Source of the DNA: UBA2093 sp049454855
Lineage (GTDB): Bacteria > Actinomycetota > Acidimicrobiia > Acidimicrobiales > Ilumatobacteraceae
Assembly (NCBI GenBank): GCA_049454855.1
Contig: JBMUAQ010000007.1
Span: forward strand, 1 to 37,530
Reading direction: 5' to 3'
DNA length: 37,530 bases
Numbering within the stretch: position 1 is the stretch's first letter; each line of letters opens with the position of its first letter. The notes beneath the pieces were generated by a model. The model saw only the letters and a list, made by a program, of their open reading frames with translations. It was not told the DNA's origin and searched no databases. Shown one piece after another: positions 25,334-33,788 of the stretch. Position numbers and translations under genes: made by a program.

Positions 25334-26200
25334 TCATCCTGCCTGCACACCGAGCGCGTACACGGCCAGCCACAGCGCGCCGTAGGCCTGGATCGCACGG
25401 TCGGAAGTGAAGACCTCCTCGGGGGACTCCCCCTCACCGCGCTCGATCAACAGCAGGTACCGCAGGAGTGCGAGCACCATCGGAACAATCGACAGGGCGT
25501 GCCAGGGGACGCCCGTCGCAGCGTTCTCGCCGTTCTCGAAGGCCCAGAGGCAGTACGACACGATGGTGGCGGTGCACGACACGCCGAGCACCTGCTTCAG
25601 GAACGGCAATGTGTACGCGGCAAGCGACCGGCGCGTCGAGGTGGCTCCCTCCCCCAGAGCCGCCAGTTCGGCGTGACGCTTGCCGGTGACGATGAAGAAC
25701 GACCCGAACGACGTGCAGAGAACGAACCAGGTGGACATGCGCGTGTCTGTGCCGGCGGCACCCGCCATGGCACGAAGCACGAAACCACTCGCCACTATCG
25801 CGAGGTCGACGACGGCCACATGCTTCAGCACCGTGCTGTACCCCACGGTGAGCACCGCATACAGGGCAACTATCCCCCCGGCCTCCGGGCGCACTGCAAA
25901 CGCGAGTGCAGGGCCGCCCGCCAGCATGAGCGTCCCGACGATCATGGCCACCGACAACGGCACCGCTCCGCTCGCCACGGGCCTGTGCTTCTTCCTGGGG
26001 TGGAGCCTGTCGGCCTCGACGTCCTTCACGTCGTTCCAGAAGTAGGTGCCGCTCGCGGTGAGACAGAAGGCCACGAAAACCAGCACGGCGTCCCGGACCA
26101 GACTCCCGGTCACCGAGCCGAGGGCCGCCGGGGCGGCGAAGACCAGCACGTTCTTCAACCACTGCTTCGGTCGCGCCTCGCGCACGAGTGCGCCGATCAT
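25334..26200 (-). CDS. ubiA: UbiA-family decaprenyl-phosphate phosphoribosyltransferase
   Basis: Membrane enzyme that joins phosphoribose from PRPP to decaprenyl phosphate, the first step to the arabinan donor. The 288 residues have about eight transmembrane helices. The Mg-binding motif NDVKDVEADR (Asn56, Asp57, Asp60, Asp64) is followed by HPRKKHRPVASG, as in mycobacterial Rv3806c. The N-terminal REARPKQWLKNVLVFAAP is also diagnostic. The ATG overlaps the stop of the HAD gene. Its polyprenyl product would be used by DprE1/DprE2 just downstream. Confidence 0.93.
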   Translation of the reverse strand: MIGALVREARPKQWLKNVLVFAAPAALGSVTGSLVRDAVLVFVAFCLTASGTYFWNDVKDVEADRLHPRKKHRPVASGAVPLSVAMIVGTLMLAGGPALAFAVRPEAGGIVALYAVLTVGYSTVLKHVAVVDLAIVASGFVLRAMAGAAGTDTRMSTWFVLCTSFGSFFIVTGKRHAELAALGEGATSTRRSLAAYTLPFLKQVLGVSCTATIVSYCLWAFENGENAATGVPWHALSIVPMVLALLRYLLLIERGEGESPEEVFTSDRAIQAYGALWLAVYALGVQAG

Positions 26201-26814
26201 GACACCAGGTCGCGGGCGCCGACCCTCACCGCCTCGCGTGCCATCGCCAGCATCTCGTCATCCCCCGAGGAGTCCCCGTACGCGGCAGCCAGCCAACCCT
26301 CGCCCCCGAACCCCGCGGACCCCGCCCACTCCGCGATCCGTCGGACCTTCTCGCTGCCTCTGCAGTTCCCGCCCACTATCTCCCCGGTGGCGACGCCGTC
26401 GGCATACTCCAGCCTCGTGCAGAGCACGGCGTCCACCTCGAGGATGTCACCGAGGGGCTCCAGGTAGGCATCGAGCGAGGCGGACACGAGCACCACCACG
26501 TCGCCGGCGTCCTGGTGTGCACGGAGACGCCGGACGACGTCCTCGCGCATCCATCGCGCGGCAACCCGACCGGCAAAGTGCTCCCCTCGGTCGCGCAGGC
26601 CGTCCTCTGCGAGACCCGCAACGCAACCCCGCACGATCGACCGCTTGGCCCGGTCGCGGCGGGTCGCCGCATCACGCACCGACAGAAGCGGCGTCATGCC
26701 CGCGAGGGTGCGCGCCGTGCGCACAGGGCCCGCGACTCCCGCAAGCCAGGGAAACACGCAGTCGCGGACGGTCAGCGTGCCGTCCACATCGAAGGCAACA
26801 ACGTCCGGATGCAT
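26197..26814 (-). CDS. HAD-IB phosphatase, probable decaprenyl-phosphoribose 5-phosphatase
   Basis: A 205-residue haloacid-dehalogenase hydrolase of the SerB-like IB branch. The nucleophile motif is AFDVDGTLT (Asp9, Asp11), motif II lies in VVLVSASLDAYL, Lys in GSEKVRRIAEW is motif III, and YGDSSGDDEML is motif IV. It is translationally coupled to UbiA (ATGA). In mycobacteria the phosphatase step after UbiA is done by Rv3807c, a PAP2-type protein; here a soluble HAD enzyme occupies the slot, so I infer it removes the 5'-phosphate of decaprenyl-phosphoribose. It starts at the ATG 12 bp after the aroA stop. A general HAD function is possible. Confidence 0.85.
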   Translation of the reverse strand: MHPDVVAFDVDGTLTVRDCVFPWLAGVAGPVRTARTLAGMTPLLSVRDAATRRDRAKRSIVRGCVAGLAEDGLRDRGEHFAGRVAARWMREDVVRRLRAHQDAGDVVVLVSASLDAYLEPLGDILEVDAVLCTRLEYADGVATGEIVGGNCRGSEKVRRIAEWAGSAGFGGEGWLAAAYGDSSGDDEMLAMAREAVRVGARDLVS

Positions 26815-26823
26815 GACGGCACG

Positions 26824-26829
26824 AGGCTA
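26824..26829 (-). promoter_or_regulatory. Possible internal -10 before the arabinan-donor genes
   Basis: TAGCCT on the minus strand, 9 nt before the HAD ATG. Its TAG is the aroA stop codon. It could start a separate HAD-UbiA-dprE1-dprE2 transcript, with an ispH-like short leader. Confidence 0.35.
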
Positions 26830-28110
26830 GTTGGCGGTCGACGCCGGTCCCAGTACCCCCACCATGTCCGCGAAGTACCCGGGCCAGCTCTTTGTCACCA
26901 CGGACGGGTCCTCGATGATGATCGAGATGCCACCCGCCGCAGGCAGGGAGAACGCCATCGCGAGCCTGTGGTCATGGTGAGTCGGAACGGCGCTCCTGCA
27001 TTCGAGCGCACGACCGCCCTCGATCGTGAGTCCGTCGTCCGTCTCGTGAGCAACGGCGCCGATGCCGCGCAGGCAGGAGACGAGGTCGCCGATCCTGTCG
27101 CTCTCCTTGTTGCGGATGAAGCCGACGCCGCGGATGGTGCTGGTGCCGTCGATTGCGGCACACGCAACCGCGACCGCCGGGACGAGATCGCTCGCATCCC
27201 GGAGATCGACATCCACCGGGGCGAGGCGCGACGCCGCAGCGCGTTCGACAACGACGTCGTCACCGTTGTCCGACACCCGCAGCCCCATCGACCGCGCCAC
27301 CTCGAGCACGAACGAGTCGCCCTGCAGACGGGCACGGCGCAGGCCCTTGACGGTCACCCGACCCTCGGTGAAAGCAAGAGCCATCAGCGGAAACGCTGCG
27401 GAGGAGAAATCAGGCTCCACCTCGTAGTCGGTCGGCGCATACCCACCGGGCGGCACACGGACCTCATCGGCGGCCACCGTGGCGTCCGCACCGAACGCAC
27501 GCATCACCGACGCGGTCATCTCCACGTACGGTCGCGAGACGAGAGTCCCGTCCACGGCGATCACCAGGCCGTCGGCCAGGCGGGGCGCCACGAGCATGAG
27601 CGCACTGATGAACTGGCTCGACACGTCCCCCCGCACGCCCACGTGACCACCGCGCACGTGAGGACCGCCCTGCACGCGCAGCGGCAGGTGCCCGGGCGAA
27701 ACGGTGTGTTCCACGGTGGCGCCCAGTCGTCTCAGCGCATCCGCCAGATCGGCCATCGGTCTGCGGCGCAGTGGATCGTCACCGTCGATCACCACACCTG
27801 ACGGCGACAACGACGATGCAGCCATCAGGAACCTCGAGGTGGTGCCTGCGAGCCCGGCATCGAACAGTGTCGCCGGCCCGGGAAAGACGCCGCCGCGCAC
27901 CGCACCGTCGACGGTGAGACACCCCGCCGTCCGCAGTGCGTCCATCATCGCTGCGCAGTCGTCACCTCCCGGCACATTCGTGACCCGCGACTCCCCGCCT
28001 CCGGCCAGGGCAGCGCACACCAGCGCGCGGTTGGCCACGCTCTTCGACCCCGGCACCGGCACAACGGCATCGATCGGACCCTGACGGCCCGGCAGGTGAA
28101 GCACCGTCAC
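26827..28110 (-). CDS. aroA: 3-phosphoshikimate 1-carboxyvinyltransferase (EPSP synthase)
   Basis: Sixth step of the shikimate pathway, joining PEP to shikimate-3-phosphate. The 427 residues show PGSKSVANRAL (Lys23), AGLAGTTSRFLMA (the PEP loop, with the actinobacterial LAGT form, not NAGT), RPMADLADALRRLGA, GDVSSQFISALM and IRNKESDRIGDL. HHDHRLAMAFSL near the C terminus is also typical. The GTG start overlaps the tyrA stop (GTGA), pairing two aromatic-amino-acid genes. Confidence 0.97.
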   Translation of the reverse strand: MTVLHLPGRQGPIDAVVPVPGSKSVANRALVCAALAGGGESRVTNVPGGDDCAAMMDALRTAGCLTVDGAVRGGVFPGPATLFDAGLAGTTSRFLMAASSLSPSGVVIDGDDPLRRRPMADLADALRRLGATVEHTVSPGHLPLRVQGGPHVRGGHVGVRGDVSSQFISALMLVAPRLADGLVIAVDGTLVSRPYVEMTASVMRAFGADATVAADEVRVPPGGYAPTDYEVEPDFSSAAFPLMALAFTEGRVTVKGLRRARLQGDSFVLEVARSMGLRVSDNGDDVVVERAAASRLAPVDVDLRDASDLVPAVAVACAAIDGTSTIRGVGFIRNKESDRIGDLVSCLRGIGAVAHETDDGLTIEGGRALECRSAVPTHHDHRLAMAFSLPAAGGISIIIEDPSVVTKSWPGYFADMVGVLGPASTAN

Positions 28111-29171
28111 GACAGCTTCTGCACCGCGGGACGGAAACCACGCGCGAGCAGACCACCCCTGAACATGTCGAGATGCTCGCTGCGCACAACCAGGACCATG
28201 ACTCCCCTGTCGCCCTCGGCGGAGTGGACCACCTCGAAGTCGAGGATGTTCACGCCGAGGTCACCGGACAGCGAGAACACCTCGGCGGCTGCTCCCGGTC
28301 GGTCAGGGATGGGGACGCGCACCTCCACCAGGTTCTCCACGGCCCCCGCCCGCACGGGCAGGTTCATCCTCGCCACCCGCGCACGCTCGAGACGACCGAG
28401 CAACTCTGCCGCCTCGCCGCGTTCCACCACGTCGCGCATCCCGGAGAGCCCCTCGATCAAGCCGTCGAGGGTGCGCACGATCGCGTCCTTGTTCTGGCGG
28501 CATATGTCGATCCAGATCGAGGGCTGCCCGGATGCGATGCGTGTCATGTCGCGGAAACCACCGGCCGCGAGCCTGAGGAGAGCGAGGTGCTCCTCGGCGC
28601 GGGTCTCGGCGAGGCCCATGAGTGTCGCCGCGGTCAGGTGAGGGACGTGGCTCACCATCGCGACGATGTCATCGTGCCTCTCGGCCGGCAGTGCCACCAC
28701 CTCCGCCCCGAGGCGCGACACGATCCCTGCCACACCCGAGAATGCATCATCAGACGTTGTCGCCGTCGGTGTGAGCACCCACACCGCACCCTCGAACATC
28801 GAGGCATCGGCACCGTCCAGGCCGTGCAGTTCGCTTCCGGCCATTGGGTGGCCGGGCACGAACCTGGGGTCGGTGCATGCCTGCGCCACCGGCGCCTTGA
28901 CAGACCCGACGTCGGTGACCCAGCCGCCGGTCTCTGCGAGCGCCCGCGCCACCCCGTCGGCGATGCCGTTCACCGGGGTCGCCACGAACGTGACGCGGCC
29001 CGCCGGGTCGAGCCCCTCCGCATCGATGACCGACCTGTCGAGGGCATCCGCGACGCGCCCCGCATCGCTGTCCACACCGTGGACCACGAACCCGGCGCGA
29101 CGGAGCGCGAGACAGACGGACCCACCGATCAGGCCCAGCCCGATCACGTTCGCCGACAATGGTTCCGTCAT
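28107..29171 (-). CDS. tyrA: Prephenate dehydrogenase with ACT domain
   Basis: NAD-dependent oxidation of prephenate (or arogenate) towards tyrosine. The 354 residues begin with the Rossmann motif GLGLIGGS (11-18). Catalytic GHPMAGSELHGL is in the middle, then the helical domain (VSHVPHLTAATLM). A C-terminal ACT-like domain from about 280 (VEVRVPIPDRPGAAAEVF) probably gives feedback control by tyrosine. It starts at the ATG 3 bp after the rluB stop and overlaps aroA at the other end. Confidence 0.94.
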   Translation of the reverse strand: MTEPLSANVIGLGLIGGSVCLALRRAGFVVHGVDSDAGRVADALDRSVIDAEGLDPAGRVTFVATPVNGIADGVARALAETGGWVTDVGSVKAPVAQACTDPRFVPGHPMAGSELHGLDGADASMFEGAVWVLTPTATTSDDAFSGVAGIVSRLGAEVVALPAERHDDIVAMVSHVPHLTAATLMGLAETRAEEHLALLRLAAGGFRDMTRIASGQPSIWIDICRQNKDAIVRTLDGLIEGLSGMRDVVERGEAAELLGRLERARVARMNLPVRAGAVENLVEVRVPIPDRPGAAAEVFSLSGDLGVNILDFEVVHSAEGDRGVMVLVVRSEHLDMFRGGLLARGFRPAVQKLS

Positions 29172-29174
29172 GGT

Positions 29175-29936
29175 TCAGAACCTACTTCCGGGCCCGACGG
29201 AAGCTTCCGCCGATAAGCGACGGACCTCGTCGGAAGTCATGTGCCGCCACTTCCCCGGCGCCAGTCGATCATCACGCAACGGCCCGATCCGCACGCGCGA
29301 CAACCGCACCACGGGATGTCCGACGGCCTCGCACATCCTGCGCACCTGACGGTTGCGACCCTCATGGATCACGAGACGAAGCACACCCGGCGATGGCTGG
29401 CCCACTCTTGCCGGCGCGGTCACCCCGTCCTCCAGTTCGATTCCGCGCCGCAACATGGCGAGTGCGCGCCGGTCGACACCGCCGGGCCCGCAGCGGACCT
29501 CGGCCACGTACTCCTTCTCGACGCCGTGGCTCGGGTGCGTCACCAGATTGGTGAGCACACCGTCGTTCGTGAGGATGATGAGCCCGGAGGTGTCCATGTC
29601 GAGGCGGCCGACCGGGAACACTCGCACCTCACCAGGCACGAGATCGACCACGGTCGGCCGGTCGTGGGTGTCGGTGACCGTGCTCACCACACCGGTCGGC
29701 TTGTTGAGCAGGTAGTAGACGAGGCCCGGCTCGATGGCGATCTCCACGCCCTCCACCTCCACGCGGTCATGTCCGGCGGTCACACGCCGGCCGAGTTCTG
29801 CGATCTCACCGTTCACGGTCACGAGCCCGTCGGCTATCAGTTCCTCGCACGCACGCCGCGACCCGTACCCGAGCCGTGCCAGCACCTTCTGCAGACGCTC
29901 CCCGCCATCGTCGTCCACCTGATCCTGACGGGACAT
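29175..29936 (-). CDS. 23S rRNA pseudouridine synthase (RluB/RsuA family)
   Basis: A 253-residue pseudouridine synthase. An N-terminal S4 RNA-binding domain (ERLQKVLARLGYGSRRACEE) precedes the catalytic domain with GRLDMDTSGLIILTNDG, where Asp113 is the nucleophile. EGRNRQVRRMCEAVGH is the second signature. It cannot be told apart from RsuA by motif; the scpAB-rluB context as in M. tuberculosis Rv1709-Rv1711 favours the 23S enzyme. The ATG follows directly on the scpB TAG with no gap. Confidence 0.92.
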   Translation of the reverse strand: MSRQDQVDDDGGERLQKVLARLGYGSRRACEELIADGLVTVNGEIAELGRRVTAGHDRVEVEGVEIAIEPGLVYYLLNKPTGVVSTVTDTHDRPTVVDLVPGEVRVFPVGRLDMDTSGLIILTNDGVLTNLVTHPSHGVEKEYVAEVRCGPGGVDRRALAMLRRGIELEDGVTAPARVGQPSPGVLRLVIHEGRNRQVRRMCEAVGHPVVRLSRVRIGPLRDDRLAPGKWRHMTSDEVRRLSAEASVGPGSRF

Positions 29937-30566
29937 CTACGGGGTGTCGTCACCGGCAGCAGCCGGCTGGTCCGCGTCCCCGGTGTCGACAGTGGCATCG
30001 ATGCGCAGGGTCCGCTCGAGTGTCTCCACGATGCTCGCATCGGGCACGAAACTCGCGATGGGCGGCAGGTCACCCAGGCCGGCGATGCCGAGCTTCTCGA
30101 GGAACAGGTCGGTCGTGCCCCACATGACGGCCTGCCCCGGGCCGTCGTCGCGTCCCGTCGGGGCGATGTACCCGCGGCCGTGCAGGGTGCGCATCACGGC
30201 ATCCGGGTCGACCCCGCGGATGCTCGCGATCTGCAGCCGTGAGATCGGTTGCTTGTACGCGATGATGGCGAGGGTCTCGAGTGCGGCTCCCGACAGGCGG
30301 GCACGTTGGCCGTCCAGGATGAAGCGCTCGACATACGGCGCCATGTCGGCCACCGTCTGGAAGCGCCATCCCCCGGCGACCTTCGCGATGGTGAAGCCGT
30401 GGCCGGCCTCTGCGTATGCAGCCGCCAGTCGGCCGCACACCTCGTCCACCGCGACAATGGACAGCTCCACCAGCTGTGCGAGCAGTTCCGACGGAACGGG
30501 TTCCTGGGCCACCATCAGGATTGCCTCGATTGCCCGCACCGATTCCGTGCTGACCTCAGCCGTCAT
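29937..30566 (-). CDS. scpB: Segregation and condensation protein B
   Basis: Subunit of the SMC-ScpAB condensin. The 209 residues comprise tandem winged helices: AIEAILMVAQEPVPSELLAQ at the N terminus and LETLAIIAYKQPISRLQIASIRGVDP in the second, both diagnostic. The C-terminal 25 residues are Asp/Ala-rich and disordered. The start overlaps the scpA end by 11 bp. No smc gene is in the window. Confidence 0.95.
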   Translation of the reverse strand: MTAEVSTESVRAIEAILMVAQEPVPSELLAQLVELSIVAVDEVCGRLAAAYAEAGHGFTIAKVAGGWRFQTVADMAPYVERFILDGQRARLSGAALETLAIIAYKQPISRLQIASIRGVDPDAVMRTLHGRGYIAPTGRDDGPGQAVMWGTTDLFLEKLGIAGLGDLPPIASFVPDASIVETLERTLRIDATVDTGDADQPAAAGDDTP

Positions 30567-31335
30567 ACTCGTCCACCGTCACGATCCCGTCCGCAATCTC
30601 GGGGCCCTCCCCGGTCCACACCACCACGATGTCCCCGAAGCGTTCGCCCTGTTCGAGGTCGATCCACCCCTGCTTGTACATCTCCAGCAGCGCGAGAAAG
30701 CGCACCACGATCTCGAGACGCTCGATCAGGTCGGACGTCAGCGAGCGGAACGACGTCCGCTGGCGCCGCGGCAGCTCGTCCATCAGTTCCTCGACGGCCT
30801 CGGCAACCGTGAAACGCACGGGCGACACATGGAAGGTGTTGATGCTCGGCACCGGCTTGGGCGTGATTGCGGACACCAGGGCACGCTGGAGCCTCTCCAC
30901 GGTGACACCCTCGAGCAGATCGGGCATGACGTTGGAGAACGACTCGTCTGGTCCGGCGACACGGGCATACACCCTGTCGGCGTCGTCCACGAACGCCGCG
31001 AACACCCGGGCAACGTCCTTGAAGGTCTTGCACTCGAGAAGCCGGGCCAGGAGGAGGTCACGTTCCTCCCAGAGCGCGAGTTCCTCGTCGAGGTCGGTCG
31101 ACTCCCGGCCGGGCAGGAGGCGCCGCGCCTTCAGCTCCACCAGGGTCGCGGCGATCAGCAGGAACTCCGTCGCCACCTCGAGGTCGAACTCCTGCATGCG
31201 CGCCAGTTCGGCGAGGTAGGCGTCGACGATGGACGAGAGGCTCACCTCGTGGATGTCGACCTCCTCCCGAAGGATGAGGTGCAACAGCAGGTCGAAGGGA
31301 CCCTCGTACACCGGCGTGGCGACGTCGATCGGCAC
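30556..31335 (-). CDS. scpA: Segregation and condensation protein A (kleisin)
   Basis: Kleisin subunit that bridges the SMC heads and binds ScpB. The 259 residues begin VYEGPFDLLLHLILREEVDI, the family hallmark. A helical middle (ELKARRLLPGRE) and a C-terminal winged helix (FLALLEMYKQGWIDLEQGERFGDI) follow. The GTG start at 31335 has TACTGT 6 nt upstream, a leaderless promoter for the long scpA-scpB-rluB-tyrA-aroA run. Confidence 0.95.
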   Translation of the reverse strand: MPIDVATPVYEGPFDLLLHLILREEVDIHEVSLSSIVDAYLAELARMQEFDLEVATEFLLIAATLVELKARRLLPGRESTDLDEELALWEERDLLLARLLECKTFKDVARVFAAFVDDADRVYARVAGPDESFSNVMPDLLEGVTVERLQRALVSAITPKPVPSINTFHVSPVRFTVAEAVEELMDELPRRQRTSFRSLTSDLIERLEIVVRFLALLEMYKQGWIDLEQGERFGDIVVVWTGEGPEIADGIVTVDEYDG

Positions 31336-31341
31336 GGGTCA

Positions 31342-31347
31342 ACAGTA
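31342..31347 (-). promoter_or_regulatory. -10 element, leaderless, for scpA operon
   Basis: TACTGT on the minus strand, 6 nt before the scpA GTG. It is divergent from the trpS -10 58 bp away. Confidence 0.6.
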
Positions 31348-31404
31348 GTGGAGGCCGTCGTCGGCCGGCCGCTTATGACCGGGCCCCCGGACCCGGGCCG
31401 GGGG

Positions 31405-31410
31405 TAGCGT
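31405..31410 (+). promoter_or_regulatory. -10 element, leaderless, for trpS
   Basis: TAGCGT, 7 nt before the trpS GTG at 31418. No ribosome site is present. Confidence 0.6.
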
Positions 31411-31417
31411 TCCAGGC

Positions 31418-32407
31418 GTGCCCCGCGTGCTCTCCTGCATCCAGCCCACAGGCGCGGTCCATCTCGGGAACCATCTCGGCGCTCTCGTCAACTGGGTCCG
31501 CGGCCAGCACGACGGCGACGTGTACCACGGCATCGTCGACCTCCATGCCCTGACTGTCGTGGAGACACCGGGCCTCATCGGCGACCAGACGATCGAGCTC
31601 GCAGCGGTCCTCTTCGCTGTCGGCCTCGACCCGGACGTGGCAACGGTGTTCGTGCAGAGCCACATCCATGAGCACACAGAGCTTGCGTGGCTGATGGAGT
31701 GCACGGTCTCCTACGGGGAGCTCTCGAGGATGACCCAGTTCAAGGACAAGTCGGCCAAGAGAGACGGGGATTTCGTGTCGGCGGGCATCTTCACCTACCC
31801 GGCGCTCATGGCGGCCGACATCCTCCTGTACGACGCCGACGAGGTGCCCGTGGGTGAGGACCAGCGCCAGCACGTGGAGCTCACCCGCGACGCGGCGGTC
31901 CGCTTCAACCACAGGTTCGGTGACACCTTCGTGGTGCCGAAGGCCGTGCACCCGCGCGCAGGAGCGAGGGTGATGGACCTCCAGGACCCCACCTCGAAGA
32001 TGTCCAAGTCGTCCCCCGGTGATGCCGGCATCGTCTATCTGCTGGACGAGCCCGCGGCGATCACACGGAAGTTCAAGCGGGCGGTCACCGACAGCGACAA
32101 CGAGGTCCGCTACGACCGCTCGGCAAAGCCGGGTGTGTCGAACCTCCTCGACATTCTCTCCGCCTGCACCGGCACGCCGGCGGAGACTTTGGCCGGTCGG
32201 TACTCGCAGTACGGACCGCTGAAGAACGACACGGGCGAGGCCGTCGTCGAGATGCTCGCGCCGATCCGGGCGCGCTGGACCGAACTCATGGCCGACCGCG
32301 GCGAACTGGCCCGGCTGCTTCGCATCGGCAACGACCGGGCGCGGGGCGTGGCCGCCGACACCCTGGCACGTGCACACCGCGCCGTCGGCCTGATGCCGCG
32401 CGTCTGA
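31418..32407 (+). CDS. trpS: Tryptophanyl-tRNA synthetase
   Basis: Charges tRNA-Trp. The 329 residues match the bacterial class Ic enzyme. The HIGH-like motif is TGAVHLGNHLG (11-21), and KMSKS is exact at 194-198. SYGELSRMTQFKDKS, YPALMAADILLY and VGEDQRQHVELTRD are family signatures. The leaderless GTG start leaves almost no 5' UTR, so no T-box or attenuator is possible upstream. It is the only plus-strand gene in the 23-37 kb stretch and separates scpAB from xerD. Confidence 0.97.
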   Translation: MPRVLSCIQPTGAVHLGNHLGALVNWVRGQHDGDVYHGIVDLHALTVVETPGLIGDQTIELAAVLFAVGLDPDVATVFVQSHIHEHTELAWLMECTVSYGELSRMTQFKDKSAKRDGDFVSAGIFTYPALMAADILLYDADEVPVGEDQRQHVELTRDAAVRFNHRFGDTFVVPKAVHPRAGARVMDLQDPTSKMSKSSPGDAGIVYLLDEPAAITRKFKRAVTDSDNEVRYDRSAKPGVSNLLDILSACTGTPAETLAGRYSQYGPLKNDTGEAVVEMLAPIRARWTELMADRGELARLLRIGNDRARGVAADTLARAHRAVGLMPRV

Positions 32408-32410
32408 TCG

Positions 32411-32869
32411 TCAGACGTCGTCCGCTCTCCTCAGGGCCGTTGCGGCGTCGTCCCCGGCGAAGCCACCCACCAGGGCAACGGTGCGCGCGTCACTGACACC
32501 GACGAGCATCCGGGCGCCGATCTGCTCGTGCTCGTGGTACTCGCGGAACCGACCCGAGCAACGACGACCCAGCGGACCAGCGAGCGTGGCGATGACACGC
32601 ATCGTCCAGCCGAGCGATGACACCGTCTTTCCCACGTCGTGAAGGAGCGCTGCGGCCCGTTCGGGAGATGTCGCCGCGGGAAGAAACTCGTCGAGGCGAC
32701 GCAGCACGACAATCGAGTGCCGCTGGTCTCGGCCGGGCATACGCCGCCACAGCGCGAACTCACCCGCCGACAGCACCGATGCGACCACGGCAAGGGACTC
32801 ATCGTCGGGCCCCTTGTTGCTGAGGCTGCCGAACGCACGTCGCAGGAGATGACCGACGCCCGCTGTCAC
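32411..32869 (-). CDS. Small HD-domain protein
   Basis: A 152-residue HD-superfamily protein, probably a metal-dependent phosphohydrolase. Candidate metal ligands are His51 (RHSIVVLRRL), the His77-Asp78 pair in AALLHDVGK, and His112/His114 in EYHEHEQIGARML, with a late Asp. The spacing H...HD...H is that of the core HD fold. The GTG start overlaps the xerD stop (GTGA); the longer frame to 33286 is a shadow of xerD. The substrate is unknown; small HD proteins often act on nucleotides. It converges on trpS with 3 bp between the genes. Confidence 0.85.
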   Translation of the reverse strand: MTAGVGHLLRRAFGSLSNKGPDDESLAVVASVLSAGEFALWRRMPGRDQRHSIVVLRRLDEFLPAATSPERAAALLHDVGKTVSSLGWTMRVIATLAGPLGRRCSGRFREYHEHEQIGARMLVGVSDARTVALVGGFAGDDAATALRRADDV

Positions 32870-33786
32870 GACGCCCTCGGGTGTGCCGCACGGTAAACCT
32901 CGAGAAGCCGCTCGCCCGAGACCTTCGTGTACACCTGTGTCGTGGAGATGGTTGCGTGCCCGAGCATCTCCTGCACAATCCGCAGGTCGGCCCCGTGCTC
33001 GAGCATGTGGGTGGCACACGTGTGGCGCAGCACATGCGGAGACAGTTCGTCCCCGAGGCCCGCCCGACGCCCGGCGGCACGCACGATGTCCCAGGCCTTC
33101 TGCCGGTTGAGACGCCGGCCCGTGTTCGTGAGGAACACCGCGGTGCGGTCGGACGGGTGCCTCCAGCGGTCCGGCGTCATCTGCCGGCGGCCGGCCTCCA
33201 TCCACTCGCGAACGGCTGCCACCGCCACCGACCCGACCGGGACAACGCGTTCCTTCGAACCCTTCCCCAGAAGCCGCACCACGCACCCCACCAGATCCAG
33301 GTCATCGATGTCCAGCCCGCACACCTCCGACACACGGGCCCCGGTCGCATAGAGGAACTCGAGCAGTGCCCTGTCACGGAGCGCCCCCGCGTCATCACCG
33401 GGGACAGCCCCGAGCAGACGCGCCGTGTCGTCTGCCGACAGTGGCTTGGGAACGCCCGAGGGAACCCGCACACCCTCGAGTCCCTGTGTGGGGTCGACCG
33501 CCACGACGCCCTCCCTCGTCAGCCACCCGTAGAAAGTGCGCAGGGCGGCCAGACGCCGCGCGGCGCTGCTTGCCGCACCTCCTCCCGCGAGGAGCGAGGC
33601 CACGTAACGCTCGAGATCGGCCGTGCCGGCGGCTGCGAGGGTCACCCCGCGCCCGGACAGCCAGGCACCGGCTGCGGCAAGATCGCGTCTGTAGGAGGAC
33701 ACCGTGTTGGCGGCTCTCCCCCGCTCCACGGTGAGCCACGTGAGGAACGCGTCCACGGTCTCCGTCCCGCCCTGATGGGCTGCCAT
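32866..33786 (-). CDS. xerD: Tyrosine recombinase XerD
   Basis: Resolves chromosome dimers at dif with its partner and FtsK. The 306 residues have the N-terminal SAM-like domain (FLTWLTVERGRAANTVSSYR) and the complete catalytic set Arg151, Lys175, His251, Arg254, His277 and Tyr286 (LGHATISTTQVY). Length, the SPHVLRHTCATHMLEHGADLR segment and the pyrG-nudix-xerD context identify it as the housekeeping recombinase and not a phage integrase. It starts at the ATG 2 bp after the NUDIX stop. Confidence 0.95.
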   Translation of the reverse strand: MAAHQGGTETVDAFLTWLTVERGRAANTVSSYRRDLAAAGAWLSGRGVTLAAAGTADLERYVASLLAGGGAASSAARRLAALRTFYGWLTREGVVAVDPTQGLEGVRVPSGVPKPLSADDTARLLGAVPGDDAGALRDRALLEFLYATGARVSEVCGLDIDDLDLVGCVVRLLGKGSKERVVPVGSVAVAAVREWMEAGRRQMTPDRWRHPSDRTAVFLTNTGRRLNRQKAWDIVRAAGRRAGLGDELSPHVLRHTCATHMLEHGADLRIVQEMLGHATISTTQVYTKVSGERLLEVYRAAHPRAS

Positions 33787-33788
33787 GG

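Noticed and set aside
24100..25410. 436-codon open frame on the plus strand opposite dprE1
   Set aside because: It is a His/Arg/Gly-rich shadow of a well-identified gene, typical of high-GC DNA. The similar long frames opposite der, DUF512, the ligase and AroA were dropped for the same reason.
31348..31404. Regulatory structure between scpA and trpS
   Set aside because: GC-rich palindromic stretches such as GGCCGGCC occur, but with no clear dyad beyond composition. Only the two -10 elements are supported.
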